This document shows, piece after piece, positions 20,207 to 31,250 of a DNA stretch of 64,000 bases; position 1 is the first letter of the stretch, and the number at the start of each line of letters is the position of its first letter. Location: contig OY987302.1 in the NCBI GenBank assembly GCA_963920635.1, positions 32,649,278 through 32,713,277 on the forward strand, given 5' to 3'. The notes under the pieces were generated by a model that had not been told where the DNA came from, searched no databases, and saw only the letters and a program-made list of their open reading frames with translations. The DNA comes from Pseudeuparius sepicola (taxonomy: Eukaryota; Arthropoda; Insecta; Coleoptera; Anthribidae). The position numbers and the translations under genes are program-made.

Positions 20207-22744
20207 AGTCAAATGGGTGGACGTTCAAGCAGCGTTCCAGAGTCGTCTTCGCACAGGTGTTATAGTAATATGAGACACATCGATTTATTCCAGTTTTTTG
20301 ACGATGCATTTATTCTTTTTAAGAGTCGTATAACTAGAACTTTAAATGCTTTTCACATATTTAAGGTAAATGCGGTTTTTAATGGTGAATCTGTTAAAAT
20401 GTCTCAAGATACAGTCACAAGTGACAACAAATGCTTCATAACGAAAAATGTTATAATTGACCAGGGGAGTGATTTAAAGTTGTGGTTTACAGATAATATA
20501 AAAGATAGGATTATAAAGAAGCTTGAAGATTTTCATGACAATGGATCGGGCGTTACGCAAAATTTTAAGTTTAGTTATTAGTACAAATAAAGTTGAGATA
20601 GGAAACGGTGCTTCATATCTGTCACTTCCCGTTGAAATTTCCAAAAAACAAGCATGTGTCAATGTAAAAAATATTGATGTAGCATGCTTCTTTTGAAGTG
20701 TTATTGCCGCTCTTTACCCCTCTCAAAAACATACTGATCGCACTAATTCATATCCTCATTACAGGCAGCAATTTAAATTAGATGATATAGATTTACCAAT
20801 GCAATTATCCCAAATATCGAAATTTGAAAAATTTCTATAAATGTGTATATTTTGGAGTTGGTAAGTGAGACTCCACGTCAATTTATCGCCTCTCCAGCTC
20901 GACTAACTAAAAATAAAATGGATAGTGAATTTACTTCTAATTCAAAGTCATTATTTTTTGAAAACTAGCGACTTTGAAGCACCGTCTGTCGACGATTCGA
21001 TCGTTGATATAAAATACCATTATTGATGGATTAAAGATTTATCTAGACTGATTTCGAAACAGTCTAGGAAACATAAACATACTTTTCATCGCAAGATAAG
21101 TTAGAAGAGCATACAGTTTATTGTGAGCAAATAAATAACTGTAAAATCTAGTTTCCCAAAGGGAAGTTTATCGAATTTAAAAATGTTGTTATTAAAGAAC
21201 GCACCCCATTTACCATGTATGCTGACTTTGAAGCAATGCTAAAACCCTGCGGAGATTCTGATACCATCCTAAAAACTGCTAAATATCAAAGACATGAAGC
21301 ATTTAGTGCCGGTTATTATTTCAAGTGCTCTTTTGACAAATTGAATCATGTTGAACCCATGGACGAAGCCATAAGTCTTAAAGATGCCACCCATAATTGT
21401 CACATTTGCGAGAAAAAATTCAATGTTAACGACATAATTGTACGTGACCACTGTCACCTGTCATCGATGTTTCGAGGTTATGTACATCAAGCATGCAACT
21501 TAAATTATAAAAACTTGTTCGTAGTTCCCATCATTTTCCTCAATCTTAGTGGGTATGATAGCCACTTTATAATACGAGAACTTGCCAAACGGAATCATGT
21601 CAACCTACTTCCTGTTAATAATGAAAAATATATAAGCTTTACAGTATTCGATAATGAAACAAATATTAAATTTCGGTTCATCGATTCTTTCAAGTTCTTG
21701 GCCTTTCCTCTCGACAAACACGCATCATCTTTAAATAGCTTCGAAAATACTAGAAATGAATTCCGTTTGTCAACTTAAAATTTTGACTTGTTAACTAGGA
21801 AAGGGGTTTTTGTTATCATTATATCGATTCTCTGTGAAAATTGGAAGAAACCGCATTACCATCGATTCAACATTTTTATAACAAATTAAATGACACTAAT
21901 ATTAACGAGAAGGATTACAGACATGCGCAATTAATTTGGGAGAGGTTTGGTGTAAAAGCCTTGGGCGAGTATTCAGATCTGTACTTAAAGACTGACGTAG
22001 TTTTACTCACAGATATATTTGAAAATTTTAGAACGACTTGTCTTCGGAATTACGGTTTAGCTCCTGCCTGGTACTATACTTTGCCTGGATTCAGTTGGGA
22101 TTGCATGCTTCGATATACGAAATGTAAATTAGAAACCTTCCAAGATAGTGACATCTTATTGTTTTTCGAGAGGGAAATTCGAGGTGGGGTAAGCCAGGTA
22201 AGCCACTGCTTTTCTCAGGCCAAAAACAAATATATGGCAAACTATGATGCTAGTATACCATCAAAATATATTCTTTATGCGGATGTTAACAACCTTTATG
22301 GCTGGGCAATGGTGAACCCCTCCCTTAAGGAGGATTTGAGTGGGTCTCCAACGATACTGACGTCACCAAGGTTGCTGACAATGCCGATGAAGGATATATT
22401 TTAGAAATGGATTTCTCGTATCCAGATCACCTTCATGACCATCATAAAGATATTCCTTTCGCACCTGAACATCGTAAACCTCCAGGTTCCAAAATAAAAA
22501 ATCTCATGACCACTCTCTACGATAAGAAGAATTATGTGATTCATTATGGAGCGCTTAAGCTTTGATTTAATTCTGAAAAAAATTCATAGTTTTGAAATTT
22601 AAGCAGTCTGCCTGGTTAGCTCGCTATATACAACTCAATACTCTCTTAGAAAGTGTGACAACATTAGATTTTGAAAAAAAATATAGTGAAACTAATGAAT
22701 AATGCGATCTACGGCAAAACAATGCAAAATGCTAGAAAACATAG
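20207..22744 (+). pseudogene. Polinton DNA polymerase B, N-terminal and central part, right arm
   Basis: The motif series is the same as in the left arm, here on the plus strand. The N-terminal blocks are WVDVQAAFQSRLRTGVI and FTDNIKDRIIKKLEDF, followed by NTNKVEIGNGASYLSLP and VNVKNIDVACFF. Exo I (YADFEAM) is at about 21215, then the CHICEKKF…DHCH zinc insert, Exo II and III. Motif A (ADVNNLYGWAM) is near 22280 and motif B (KLMNNAIYGKTMQN) near 22690. The gene ends at the ISL2EU junction at 22745, and the motif C part is absent on this side. Frame changes near 20270, 20570, 20690, 20910, 22330 and 22560 match the left arm, so they predate the duplication. Confidence 0.85.
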
Positions 22745-23315
22745 AATAGGGAAGTTTACACTTTTTATAAATGGGCATTATTGCATTCCTTGTTTGTTCC
22801 AGAATTACGTAATGCAATCGAATATTAATTGTTTTATTTTATTTAGGAGAAAATTCAATTTCCATTAGTTACAAATTTTAACGGTATTTTCTAAAATTTC
22901 GTCATAAAGTGTTTGTGCTGTGTGACTATGGTTTTCTTGTTGACGTATAGTTCTTATAAACGTAATATTGCCAACATGTGCATTTTATCTAATCCTCAAC
23001 CAATAAAAGTTTAAATTAAAGTCAAGAAATCCAAAGTTTAATGAAATTTAGAGCGAATTCAATCAAATATCACATATATAATAACATTATGAATTGATAT
23101 CTTATATAATAACTGCAAAGTTGGCACAGAATACAACAACAATAAATAAATAAATAAGAAGCGCCCGTCGATTAAACTTAGCAACAAAGCGAACTCATAT
23201 TTTTAAGTCTATGGAATGTGACATTGCTGTCTTCTGTTATTATATTCTAACCTAGTTTTTGTTTTGCTTTGTTAACGATATTTCGAGAGATTTGTGTTCA
23301 ATTTTGCGATATATA

Positions 23316-24915
23316 ATGTTTAAAAAGTGCTTTGTAAGTTATTGTAATAATGATACTAGCAACAGCAACAAGATTTTTGTTCATGTACCTAGTGCACCTG
23401 AAAGGCGAAGATTATGGTTTGAAGCAGCTCGCTGTAATCCTTGTTACAAAGGCCCTCCTTATTATTGCTGTGAAGATCATTTTGATGTAAGAAATAATCA
23501 TTTTTATATAAAAAACCTGATATAATTTTAAATTTTATTTTACAGATAGAACATGACATGGAAAATTATATCGAATTTCAATTAATGAAAGGATCTGTGA
23601 ATATAAAGATGAAACCGCAAATTGTACCACATAAATTTAATTGGCCTGGTACAAGTAAATTAGAAAGTGATGCTAAAAGTTTTTCTGTGAATGTAGAAGA
23701 TATGGCCACAAGATTTAAAAAAAAATCAACAGGAACACAAACATACAATTTAAGTTTGGACCAGTCAGTACAAACACAAAGAACGATGATCCAGCCCAAA
23801 GGTGTCGAATGCAACTTTTTTCTCGCTAATTCAAAAAATAAAAATACACAAACAGAACCCGAATTAATCGATAAAAAATAGAAAGCGAGTTGAAATTGTT
23901 ACGGAGTCACCAAATTCGTCACCAGCGAAACTAAAAAAGAGCTTTAGATCCGATATGCCTTCCTCGAGTGACTTCACACCTTTTAGTGCATTAAGTAGTC
24001 CTACAAGTAGCAGCGAACAATTAAAAAAACAAACCCAGCAAAATATTTCAATCCAAATCGAAGCACAGATAGTAAAGTTGATCAAACAATTTCCAAAGAG
24101 ATACATAGGCATACCGAAACCTTGGCTGGAAATAATTGTGCCAAAATTGTGTGAAACAAGCAATTTGAATGAAAATGACATATATCTTACTTTAATGAAA
24201 ATTAAAGTCAACGACACTTTGGCAAGGTTAGCAGACCAATTTGGTTGTTCAATTTCACAAGCAACAAAAGTATTTAAAAAACAATAGTTGTGCTTGCACA
24301 TTTTTTGGATCAATTTGTATATTGGCCTACCCCCGATTTAATAAAAAGGAACTTACCCATTGCCTTCAGGGCAAGGTATAATAATGTGCAATCGATAATA
24401 GATTGTCTTGAGATTCAAATAGAAAAACCAACCAACCCAATTCATCAAGCTTTAACATGGTCTGAGTATAAGAAAAGTAACACAATAAAATATCTGATAT
24501 CATGCACACCTGATGGTTTAATAAACTTTATTTCAAGCGGATACGGGGGAAGAGCATCAGACTACGCTATAGTTGAAAAATCCAACTATTTAAATAAGCT
24601 TCCCTCAAATACACTGGTAATGGCTGATAGAGGGTTCAAAGGTATCACCAAATTGTTAGAACCTAAACATTGTACATTGGTAAAACCAGTAAGTGTAAGT
24701 GCAACACAAAAATCCACGAAGGAACAAGTTATCGAAAGCAAACGAATTGCAAGCTTACGAATACACGTCGAACGTGTGATTAGACGATTAAGAGAATTTG
24801 CATTTTAAAAGCCACATTTTGTAATTAATCATAATTTAATTGGTGACTCAGATTATGTTATAAAAATTGCTTGTGCTGTTATAAATTTACAGGCACCTTT
24901 AATTAAAAAAATGAG
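23316..24915 (+). pseudogene. ISL2EU THAP-DDE transposase, right copy
   Basis: Exon 1 is 23316-23486 (THAP finger KCFVSYC … CCEDHFD) and the intron is 23487-23545 (GTAAGA to TTTACAG). Exon 2 carries EHDMENYIEFQL, then KRYIGIPKPWLEIIVPKL and the helix-turn-helix-like LARLADQFGCSISQATKVF. It ends with the catalytic domain (MADRGFKGITKL; RIHVERVIRRLREF). Unlike the left copy, the LARLADQFG junction is in frame here. Frameshifts in A-runs near 23870 and 24280 and a TAA near 24806 still break it. DDE transposases of this kind cut and paste the element. Confidence 0.75.
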
Positions 24916-25025
24916 CAATATTGTTAAGCGTTTTTAATGTAAATAAATAAAGAAATCATGTTTGTTGCTACATTTTTTTTTTGTTGTTTAGGATTTCCTG
25001 GTCGTATCTTATTTTTGAAGAAGAA

Positions 25026-25242
25026 TCCTGGGTTTCGACCATAAATTATTTATTTATTTTTTAGAATGACAGTTTTTATTAAAAAAAAAACACATTAAAA
25101 ATCGTGGACACTACACGTGTTTCGGCTATTATGCCATCATCAGGTTATAAAACTGTAGTGTCCACGATTTTTAATGTGTTTTTTTTTAATAAAAACTGTC
25201 ATTCTAAAAAATAAATAAATAATTTATGGTCGAAACCCAGGA
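25026..25242. repeat. Foldback repeat with hammerhead-ribozyme-like core, right copy
   Basis: This is the mirror of 13425-13640. The hammerhead-like core (CTGATGA, GAAA) is now on the minus strand at 25103-25166. The core bases are identical to those in the left copy. Confidence 0.55.
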
Positions 25243-25399
25243 TTCTTTTTCAAAAATTAATTTTTTAGTAGAAAGAAATATATTCTTTTGTAAAACTTAC
25301 AAATACAATAGTGTTTTATTCTCTCCTCTCTGACAATGGTTAAACAAAATAATACGATACAAAAACACAAACCGTTTATTACTCAGAATATTACAATAA

Positions 25400-26887
25400 A
25401 AATTATATGGACTCATATATTTTAGGAAATATATGGTTTTTACAAAAGACTTCTGCAAAATCGACTAATGAATGCATGAACAATTCTTCATACATAGTGG
25501 TATTCAAATTCTTTTGATATTTCGAAATTCGGCTTAGCTACACAAAAAAGGGCTTTCTTCTTATTGCAAAGTAACATTTGCAGTTGCATTTGAGCCATAT
25601 ATTTTTTATTTATTACACCATATTTAACGTAGCTCTCAAAAGTTTTCTCCGACACTGGGCACTTCGCCTCGATTGTAAGACCTGCTTTCTCGCAGACTCC
25701 ATCAGGGCTTGCAGCAAATATCGGGTTTTGAATATAAGGAAATAAACCACAAGGTCTTATTTTCAAATCTAATTTTGATTGTACTTCTTAATAACTTCTT
25801 TCTCGAGTATTCTTCCTCTCTCCATTGCTTTACTATTGGGCACTTTTCTCGAGCCAATAATGGTTTCCACTAAACTGCCCGATGCTTTCTTGCATTTGCT
25901 CACTTCGTATAACTTGGAAGCAGTTATACGACCAAATCTAAGTTCGTGCCATAGTGGCGAATCATGTTGGCCTCTGGTGTTTTTTTCTATTATAGAACAA
26001 ATATTTTCAGTAAACATAGATTTTGCATATTCAATGAACTCATTTGGACAAATCTGGTTGGTATTTTTGAATCCATACATTAAATAATGCACCGAATAAA
26101 ATAATTGATCTTCTGTACTTAATTCTGTTTTGTATGCTGTTATATGACTATTGATATTTTTTTGTATAGCCGTATTAATAACAGAATTAAAAAAATGTCG
26201 TAGTTGGGTAAATTTGCTGCTGTTGGTGTTCCTTTAATTGAAGTTCTTTAACTTCAAGAATTTTTTTGGTGGTGGTTACTTCTGATAGACGTGGTTTCTT
26301 CCAGTAACATTCAACTTCTGTAGGTGATGGTTCTTCACTTCTTCTATGACACCACATGAGAAATGCCAAAGCATGTTTGCAGCCTCCTAAAATAATAAAA
26401 ATAAAATATTAGCGAGAATTTCAATTTCATCCATGAAATATCTCAACAATACCTTCGGAAGCAGCACAGTCATTACATTGAACATTTTCTATTTTCTCTT
26501 CTGTTTCGTGAACTACCAACTCCACAGTATAATTTTTATTTCGAATTTTATGTTCCGGGCAAATTCTTGCTCGAACTGTGCAAATCGAATTTTCTCGTTT
26601 TAACCAATAGCACTGTCTCCATAACATTCTCTACTAACACTGAAACAATAGCTTATTAATTATTACCTAAATAAACAGCAATTTATCTTGGATACATATA
26701 TTGTCTTAATAAAAAATATACCTATCCAAATTTATAAAATGACTAGGTATGTACTTACTTGGATGCTTTGCTATGCAGAATTAAAACGATCATCTTGTTT
26801 TAAAAAGTCCGTCAGCATAAATATGTCTATGTTTGGTAGATTATCGGTGCTTGCCTTTAGAAAACCAACACTTTGTCTACTTGCCAT
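25400..26887 (-). pseudogene. ISL2EU SWIM/YqaJ-type nuclease gene, right copy
   Basis: The gene structure matches the left copy: ATG at 26887, the SWIM-like finger split by an intron near 26395-26450, CYWKKP, then the PD-(D/E)XK nuclease (SPDGV, IEAKCP, QMQLQML). Additional lesions make it worse than its twin. An 11-base loss near 26778 truncates exon 1, and a one-base loss near 25790 shifts the frame just after RGRILEKEVIK. The shared T7-run frameshift shows common descent. Confidence 0.75.
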
Positions 26888-27069
26888 TTTTGGGAAATCG
26901 CTGATAATACACTCTCCAAAGCTGCCACTGCATGAACAACTAACTAAAAATTGTTGTTGATGTACTTTTTATATGTAATTTTATGGATTAAGGGCAGGTA
27001 TGGCAAGCACATTTCCCAGAAGTTTAGTAATAAAACCTCATTCAATATGCAAATACCTTATTAAAAACA

Positions 27070-27387
27070 TTAATCCAGATTCTTCTCAACACTTCTACCC
27101 TTGTAAGCTATAAGTTCATAGCCAGCGGACTCCCCCAGACGACGAATCTCTTCTAACACACTTTCCTTGGCTTCATCCGTTGCACTATCTTCAAACTTCA
27201 AGCCGTGCAGGTTCATCGTTAACCAACGAGCAGTACATGCATCCTTAGACGATAGGCTGTGGTAGTTTCCCACACGATAATATCTGGATGTTACTTCTCT
27301 CGATTTCATATCGTATATCCCCATTTCTTTCCACTTTCCACTAACTTGAAAGCCATCAGCGTCGATGATATACCTTATGCTAGACAT
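27070..27387 (-). CDS. Exonuclease-like Polinton gene, N-terminal part, truncated by the palindrome junction
   Basis: The ORF starts MSSIRYIIDADGFQVSGKW, with an acidic D-x-D near the N-terminus. It continues EMGIYDMKSREV, YHSLSSKDACTARWLTMNLHGLKFED and ESAGYELIAYKGRSVEKN, ending two residues after the junction with ISL2EU. The missing C-terminal half is present in the palindrome spacer at 19229-19436. The pattern (acidic N-terminal motif, YKGG-VEK, then GCPKFD) resembles a RNase H-like/DEDD nuclease family seen in arthropod large DNA viruses and mobile elements, but I cannot confirm it. A TATAAGAG and a TCAGTG initiator lie upstream. Confidence 0.55.
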   Translation of the reverse strand: MSSIRYIIDADGFQVSGKWKEMGIYDMKSREVTSRYYRVGNYHSLSSKDACTARWLTMNLHGLKFEDSATDEAKESVLEEIRRLGESAGYELIAYKGRSVEKNLD

Positions 27388-27424
27388 TACGATTTGCAGA
27401 AAACTAATGATTTGTAGAAACTAT

Positions 27425-27452
27425 CACTGAAAGCAAAGATACGACTCTTATA
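27425..27452 (-). promoter_or_regulatory. TATA box and TCAGTG initiator of the exonuclease-like gene
   Basis: On the minus strand TATAAGAG (27445-27452) is followed by TCAGTG (27425-27430) and then, 38 bases on, the ATG at 27387. The layout matches the capsid-side promoters. Confidence 0.55.
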
Positions 27453-27751
27453 TTCCATTACTTCTTACTATGCGGAAATGTGTTGGAAGGGATGTGGGCG
27501 GCACCAAGTTAGTAGGGGGCAATGATGGGGCGGGGTCATGTTGGTGGGGACTTTTAAGAAACTTTCGCCAATCTGACAACGTTGCCTCCGGTGGGCGGGT
27601 CTCCCTAACGTTCAATTTCGGCAACACTGTTCCGATATACACAGGGTGCGTTGCGCGTTTCCTCTTCAGTTCATCCGTGTTTCACAGTCGTGTTCCGAGC
27701 TGCCGCTTTTAGTCATTCACCCGTGCTTCGTCGCTTTTAACAACCAGTGTA
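27453..27751. promoter_or_regulatory. Divergent intergenic region between the exonuclease-like gene and the spliced gene
   Basis: It is GC-richer than its surroundings and has no supportable ORF. Going rightward it contains a weak GATATAC and, about 32 bases later, TCAGTT at 27665, which could be the start of the plus-strand gene whose ATG lies at 27752. Likely a bidirectional promoter region. Confidence 0.4.
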
Positions 27752-28211
27752 ATGGAATCATCGAAAATTAACATCTTAAGTGATTGCCGTTTGGTAGCTG
27801 TAAGTTTTTTTAGTTTAATTTCTCATTTGATTCCCATTGAACCCATTTACTTGTAGCCAGCTCGGAGTGCCGACGAGACGGCCAACGCTGTGGCATCAAT
27901 TTGCAACGAACCTGTAAGTTTGCATTAATGAGTATTTCCCATATAATGTTTCCCTTTCATAGCTGCCCAATCTCACCTCAAGCGTGTTGAGTCTGCTGGA
28001 GGAGCCATTCATCGCAGGGCTCACCAACCAGCAACTCTGCGACATGGCTCTTGACGATTATGGTTCAGATGTTGACGTTGGACGTCTTCCAACATCGCCG
28101 GTAGCATCGCCAAAGGTAAGCTAACATTTATAAAATTCGCTATTTTCAAGTAAAGTTTCTTTCTCACAGATAGATAATCAAAGCCAGTATGGGGGCTCCA
28201 GGGCTGCATAG
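27752..28211 (+). CDS. Four-exon gene of unknown function (99 codons to first stop)
   Basis: The exons are 27752-27799, 27857-27913, 27963-28115 and 28170-28211. Each is flanked by GTAAG donors and TAG/CAG acceptors, and each is a multiple of three bases. The product begins MESSKINILSDCRLVA and continues SADETANAVASICNEP, LPNLTSSVLSLLEEPF and LCDMALDDYGSDVDVG before a TAG. After that TAG the same frame stays open for 91 more codons to 28487 with a charged composition (KKLSDEADDD, NEKGRFGVNE, NANEKKRCECVMKQMEREW). The TAG may be a mutation, a real end, or avoided by alternative splicing. I do not recognise the family. It is divergent from the exonuclease-like gene and may belong to the Polinton. 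Confidence 0.55.
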
Positions 28212-28487
28212 CGGGCGTCATCACGCAAGAAGTTAAGCGACGAGGCAGACGATGATTTGGCAGCACCGAAGCGGCCATCCCAGAAGTCACAAACAACGCG
28301 TGGGGGAAAGAATTTGTCAATGTTAAATGAAAAGGGCAGATTTGGAGTTAATGAGCAGCCCCAAAAAAGTGTGAGTGAAGTTTTTGTGAACATGAGAGAG
28401 TTGGCAGATGGGGGTATTGCAAATGCAAATGAAAAAAAGAGATGCGAGTGTGTCATGAAACAAATGGAAAGAGAATGGGATGAATGA

Positions 28488-29598
28488 GAGAGTCGAATGA
28501 TAAAAATAAAAACTATTTATAAACGTGCGAAAGAAACTAGATAATTTGGTCGTATGTAGTAGATAAAAAACTTAATAGTGGCGGGCATTTGTGTAGAAAT
28601 TACTACGCGTACAGTGGATTGTCAACTTTCCGTTTTAGCCAACAATTCTGTCAAATCTCAACCGAATTCTAAAAACGATACATCACTGTATTCACAATAA
28701 AAAGGGCTTTAAAATGAGGCGCCACAAGGGGGGTAGTTCCATTTGAAATTTTGTTGGGGTTGCTAGGGATTAGGGGTTGAACATATCGGGTTGGCTTGAC
28801 TGTAAAAAAAGCTCCCCCCCAAAAACAAAAATCGACGGGTCTCGGCGAATTTTCAAATATTGTTCGGTTTTTGAATTTTTGGGGTTCAAGTTTTCGTTGG
28901 GATACCCTGTATATATATTTAGTATAAAACATAAATATATGTCTCTTGTTTTAATTCCACACAAATATTGTTCGGTTTTCGAATTTTTGGGGTTCAAGTT
29001 TTCGTTGGGATACCCTGTATATATATTTAGTATAAAACATAAATATATGTCTCTTGTTTTAATTCCACACATTAAATACCTAACCAAAACGTTCTGAGCC
29101 TTTAATTTTCAAGAATGCTTCTTAAACATAGAAACCAAGACAATTAGTCTGGAATGAGAGCGCTGAGTTAAGCACTATGTATACCATAGAACTCTTTGAA
29201 AATACCATAAAGAAAAAACTATTTTTATAATAAATTTGTAAATAGCGAATAATTTTGTATAACACAGTCATAAAGTGTCAAAAAATAAGCTATAGTCAGC
29301 CCCCAGTTAATTTTCAAGAATGTTTCTTAAGCATAGAAACCAAGATAATTAGTCTGGAATGAGAGCGCTGAGTTAAACACTCTGTATACCATAGAACTCT
29401 CTGAAAATACCATAAAGAAAAAACTATTTTTATAATAAATTTGTAAATAGCGAATAATTTTGTATAACACAGCCATAAAGTGGCCAAAAAATAAGCTATA
29501 GTCAGCCAAAAGAACGCACCAACGTTGCATACCCCAAGTAGGCGAAGCACTACCTGAATAAGGAAGGGTGCAGATTTTTAAGAAACACCTTCGGATAT
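28488..29598. repeat. Noncoding stretch with two internal tandem duplications (unit 1)
   Basis: A polyadenylation-like AATAAA follows the spliced gene at about 28503. Two short tandem duplications are visible. A unit of about 118 bp is repeated at 28854 and 28972 (each with TTGGGATACCCTGTATATA). A 205-bp unit occurs at 29102-29306 and 29307-29511. The open frames across them are repeat artefacts. The same structure recurs in unit 2 at about 31527-32637. Confidence 0.7.
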
Positions 29599-29690
29599 GC
29601 GTTGGTAGCTAAGAGGCGAGCGTCTTTTGGTTCCAGTCGCTACTGCTCGGGTTCGATCCCCGGCTGGTTCAGTGCACAACACTAAATAAG
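29598..29690 (+). repeat. tRNA-like SINE remnant (unit 1)
   Basis: Pol III-type boxes are present: an A box (TAGCTAAGAGG, 29606-29616) and a perfect B box (GGTTCGATCCC, 29650-29660). There is no convincing acceptor stem or cloverleaf, so a tRNA-derived SINE fits better than a tRNA gene. A G-run follows. Confidence 0.5.
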
Positions 29691-29728
29691 GGGGGGGGGT
29701 GGGGGCCAAGTGGCTAAGTGGCAATTAA

Positions 29729-30931
29729 TCCATTAACGCCTGAATTATGTATTTTTTCAAATTTCGATATTTTTTCTTAAATAACTGTAAAAAATGACTC
29801 CCTGAAACGAAAATATTTTATTCCAAAAATATCTGAGTAGTACTTTTTGAAATATAGACCATATGGTAGCGCTAGGAGCTTATGAAGTCAAAGTGTCTAA
29901 TTTTATAAGAAATCAAAAAGGTTTTGGCAGTTATTTGGAAAGCAATGAAACAGTGTAATATCGTCAAGTATATATTATTTTCAATAATATGCAATAGCAG
30001 ATTATTCTATCGACAATGGAATGGCTGGAAATAGTCAATACACAAGGCTACATTACACTTCCAGCACATTGTTCTAATTATGGACTTGTATGTACTGCGC
30101 GCGCACCTTCTTTTTTTATGGCCTTCTGTATGCTGAACAAAGTGGTCAATTCTATCAAATCTAGTATTATCTGAAATACGGCTATTATCTGAGGACTCTA
30201 TTGATCCTGCATGTCTTCCAGCACCTTTAGGACGAACTTGATACGCAAGTTGTTAGTTAGAGTGCACTGTGTTGGACTTCTATTTTCTCGAATTATCCCA
30301 ATGGCGGAATAGCCGCGGAATTGCAAAAAAGAAAATAGTGCTGGATTAGAAAATAAATTATCCATATAGAAAGTATACCCCAATTGTCTTTTTCCTAGCG
30401 GAAGTTCATCTAACATTATCAGAAGTGGGCTAGCGGCTTTACCAAATGGAACATGATAGTCCGAATTCATTTTAGGACTCTTTCCCTGATAAAAATAAAA
30501 GTTTATTAGGTAGCCATCTTTAGTGTTTATAAACACTAAATCTGGAGCCTATAGGCTCCAGATTTTGTAGCCAAACCTGATTGGCTTGCCCCGAATAAAC
30601 TGTTTGCAACTGTGCTTCCCATAATACTTTACCATACTTTCATCGTATGCTAGGTTCAATTCCGGAACAAAATTGTGGATACATCGATCTTTTAGCATTT
30701 CAATCATTGGTCTAAGTTTCATCATTGTAAATCATATCTAGTGCTTGAGAAACTGAGAATCCTCTCCTGGAATTGAAAAATAAATATTTACTGAATGTAA
30801 GCGCCTAGCGTTGCCATATGACAACAGTCATGTTTACGAATATGTAAGTCAGCTAGTTTTTAGTAAAATGTCTTTATATTTTGTCAATGAATACTCTAAC
30901 GCATTCTATACATAAATATAAATCCAAAGTA
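29729..30931 (-). mobile_element. piggyBac-like transposon, truncated copy (unit 1)
   Basis: The left end has TTAA (29725-29728) followed by TCCATTAACGCCT. The transposase is on the minus strand, and the right end is lost at the tandem-duplication junction. The coding part is the same as in the complete copy of unit 2. Confidence 0.75.
30005..30780 (-). pseudogene. piggyBac transposase fragment (unit 1)
   Basis: The minus strand reads [20 protein letters not shown], then [19 protein letters not shown] with the first catalytic aspartate, [14 protein letters not shown], and after an interruption DGYLINFYFYQGKS. It continues LGYTFYMDNLFSNPALFSFL with the second aspartate, then RGYSAIGIIRENR. 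A frameshifted tail near 30050 still shows the C-terminal zinc-binding C-x2-C pattern (CWKCNVALC). The interruption is an 8-codon insertion with a stop, built from two adjacent perfect 22-bp palindromes (30519-30540, 30541-30562). The N-terminal domain is missing. Confidence 0.8.
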
Positions 30932-31250
30932 GCATCAATTTGCAACGAACCTGTAAGTTTGCATTAATGAGTATTTCCCATATAATGTTTCCCTTTCATA
31001 GCTGCCCAATCTCACCTCAAGCGTGTTGAGTCTGCTGGAGGAGCCATTCATCGCAGGGCTCACCAACCAGCAACTCTGCGACATGGCTCTTGACGATTAT
31101 GGTTCAGATGTTGACGTTGGACGTCTTCCAACATCGCCGGTAGCATCGCCAAAGGTAAGCTAACATTTATAAAATTCGCTATTTTCAAGTAAAGTTTCTT
31201 TCTCACAGATAGATAATCAAAGCCAGTATGGGGGCTCCAGGGCTGCATAG
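30932..31250 (+). pseudogene. Second copy of the spliced gene, lacking exon 1
   Basis: It begins inside exon 2 (ASICNEP). Exon 3 (LPNLTSSVLSLLEEPF) and exon 4 (IDNQSQYGGSRAA and TAG) follow with the same splice sites. The same in-frame TAG and downstream open frame (to 31526) are present, so that stop predates the duplication. Upstream now lies piggyBac sequence instead of the original promoter. Confidence 0.6.

Larger units (their letters stand above)
19437..27070. repeat. Right arm of the giant inverted repeat
   Basis: This is the reverse complement of 11574-19228. It holds polB in plus orientation and a 5'-truncated ISL2EU. The outer end is joined to the exonuclease-like gene at a TCTG shared by both partners: ISL2EU has CCTCTGGATTAATG and the gene has AATCTGCTGCATG. 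Arm-specific lesions include an 11-base loss near 26778, a one-base loss in the nuclease near 25790 and a stop near 24806. Confidence 0.95.
22745..27070. mobile_element. ISL2EU DNA transposon, right copy, truncated
   Basis: It starts with the intact terminal sequence AATAGGGAAGTTTACAC directly after polB motif B. It runs through the transposase (plus), the foldback repeat and the YqaJ-type gene (minus). The far end, about 508 bases in the left copy, is missing and replaced by the exonuclease-like Polinton gene. This copy therefore arose by duplication of the left one, not by a second transposition. Confidence 0.85.
27893..30931. repeat. Tandem duplication, unit 1 (3039 bp)
   Basis: The unit starts inside exon 2 of the spliced gene (AGCATCAATTTGCAACG) and ends inside a piggyBac element. 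It is followed directly by a nearly identical unit. The first divergence of the two ends is at CCAAAGTA followed by GC (unit junction) versus AC (native piggyBac). Confidence 0.95.

Noticed and set aside
28777..29097. Open frames on both strands over the duplicated GGGATACCCTGTATATA region
   Set aside because: They are produced by a tandem repeat of about 118 bp that happens to lack stops; the same frames recur in the second unit.
29606..29660. Functional tRNA gene
   Set aside because: A and B boxes are present but no 7-bp acceptor stem or proper anticodon arm can be folded; a tRNA-derived SINE is the better call.
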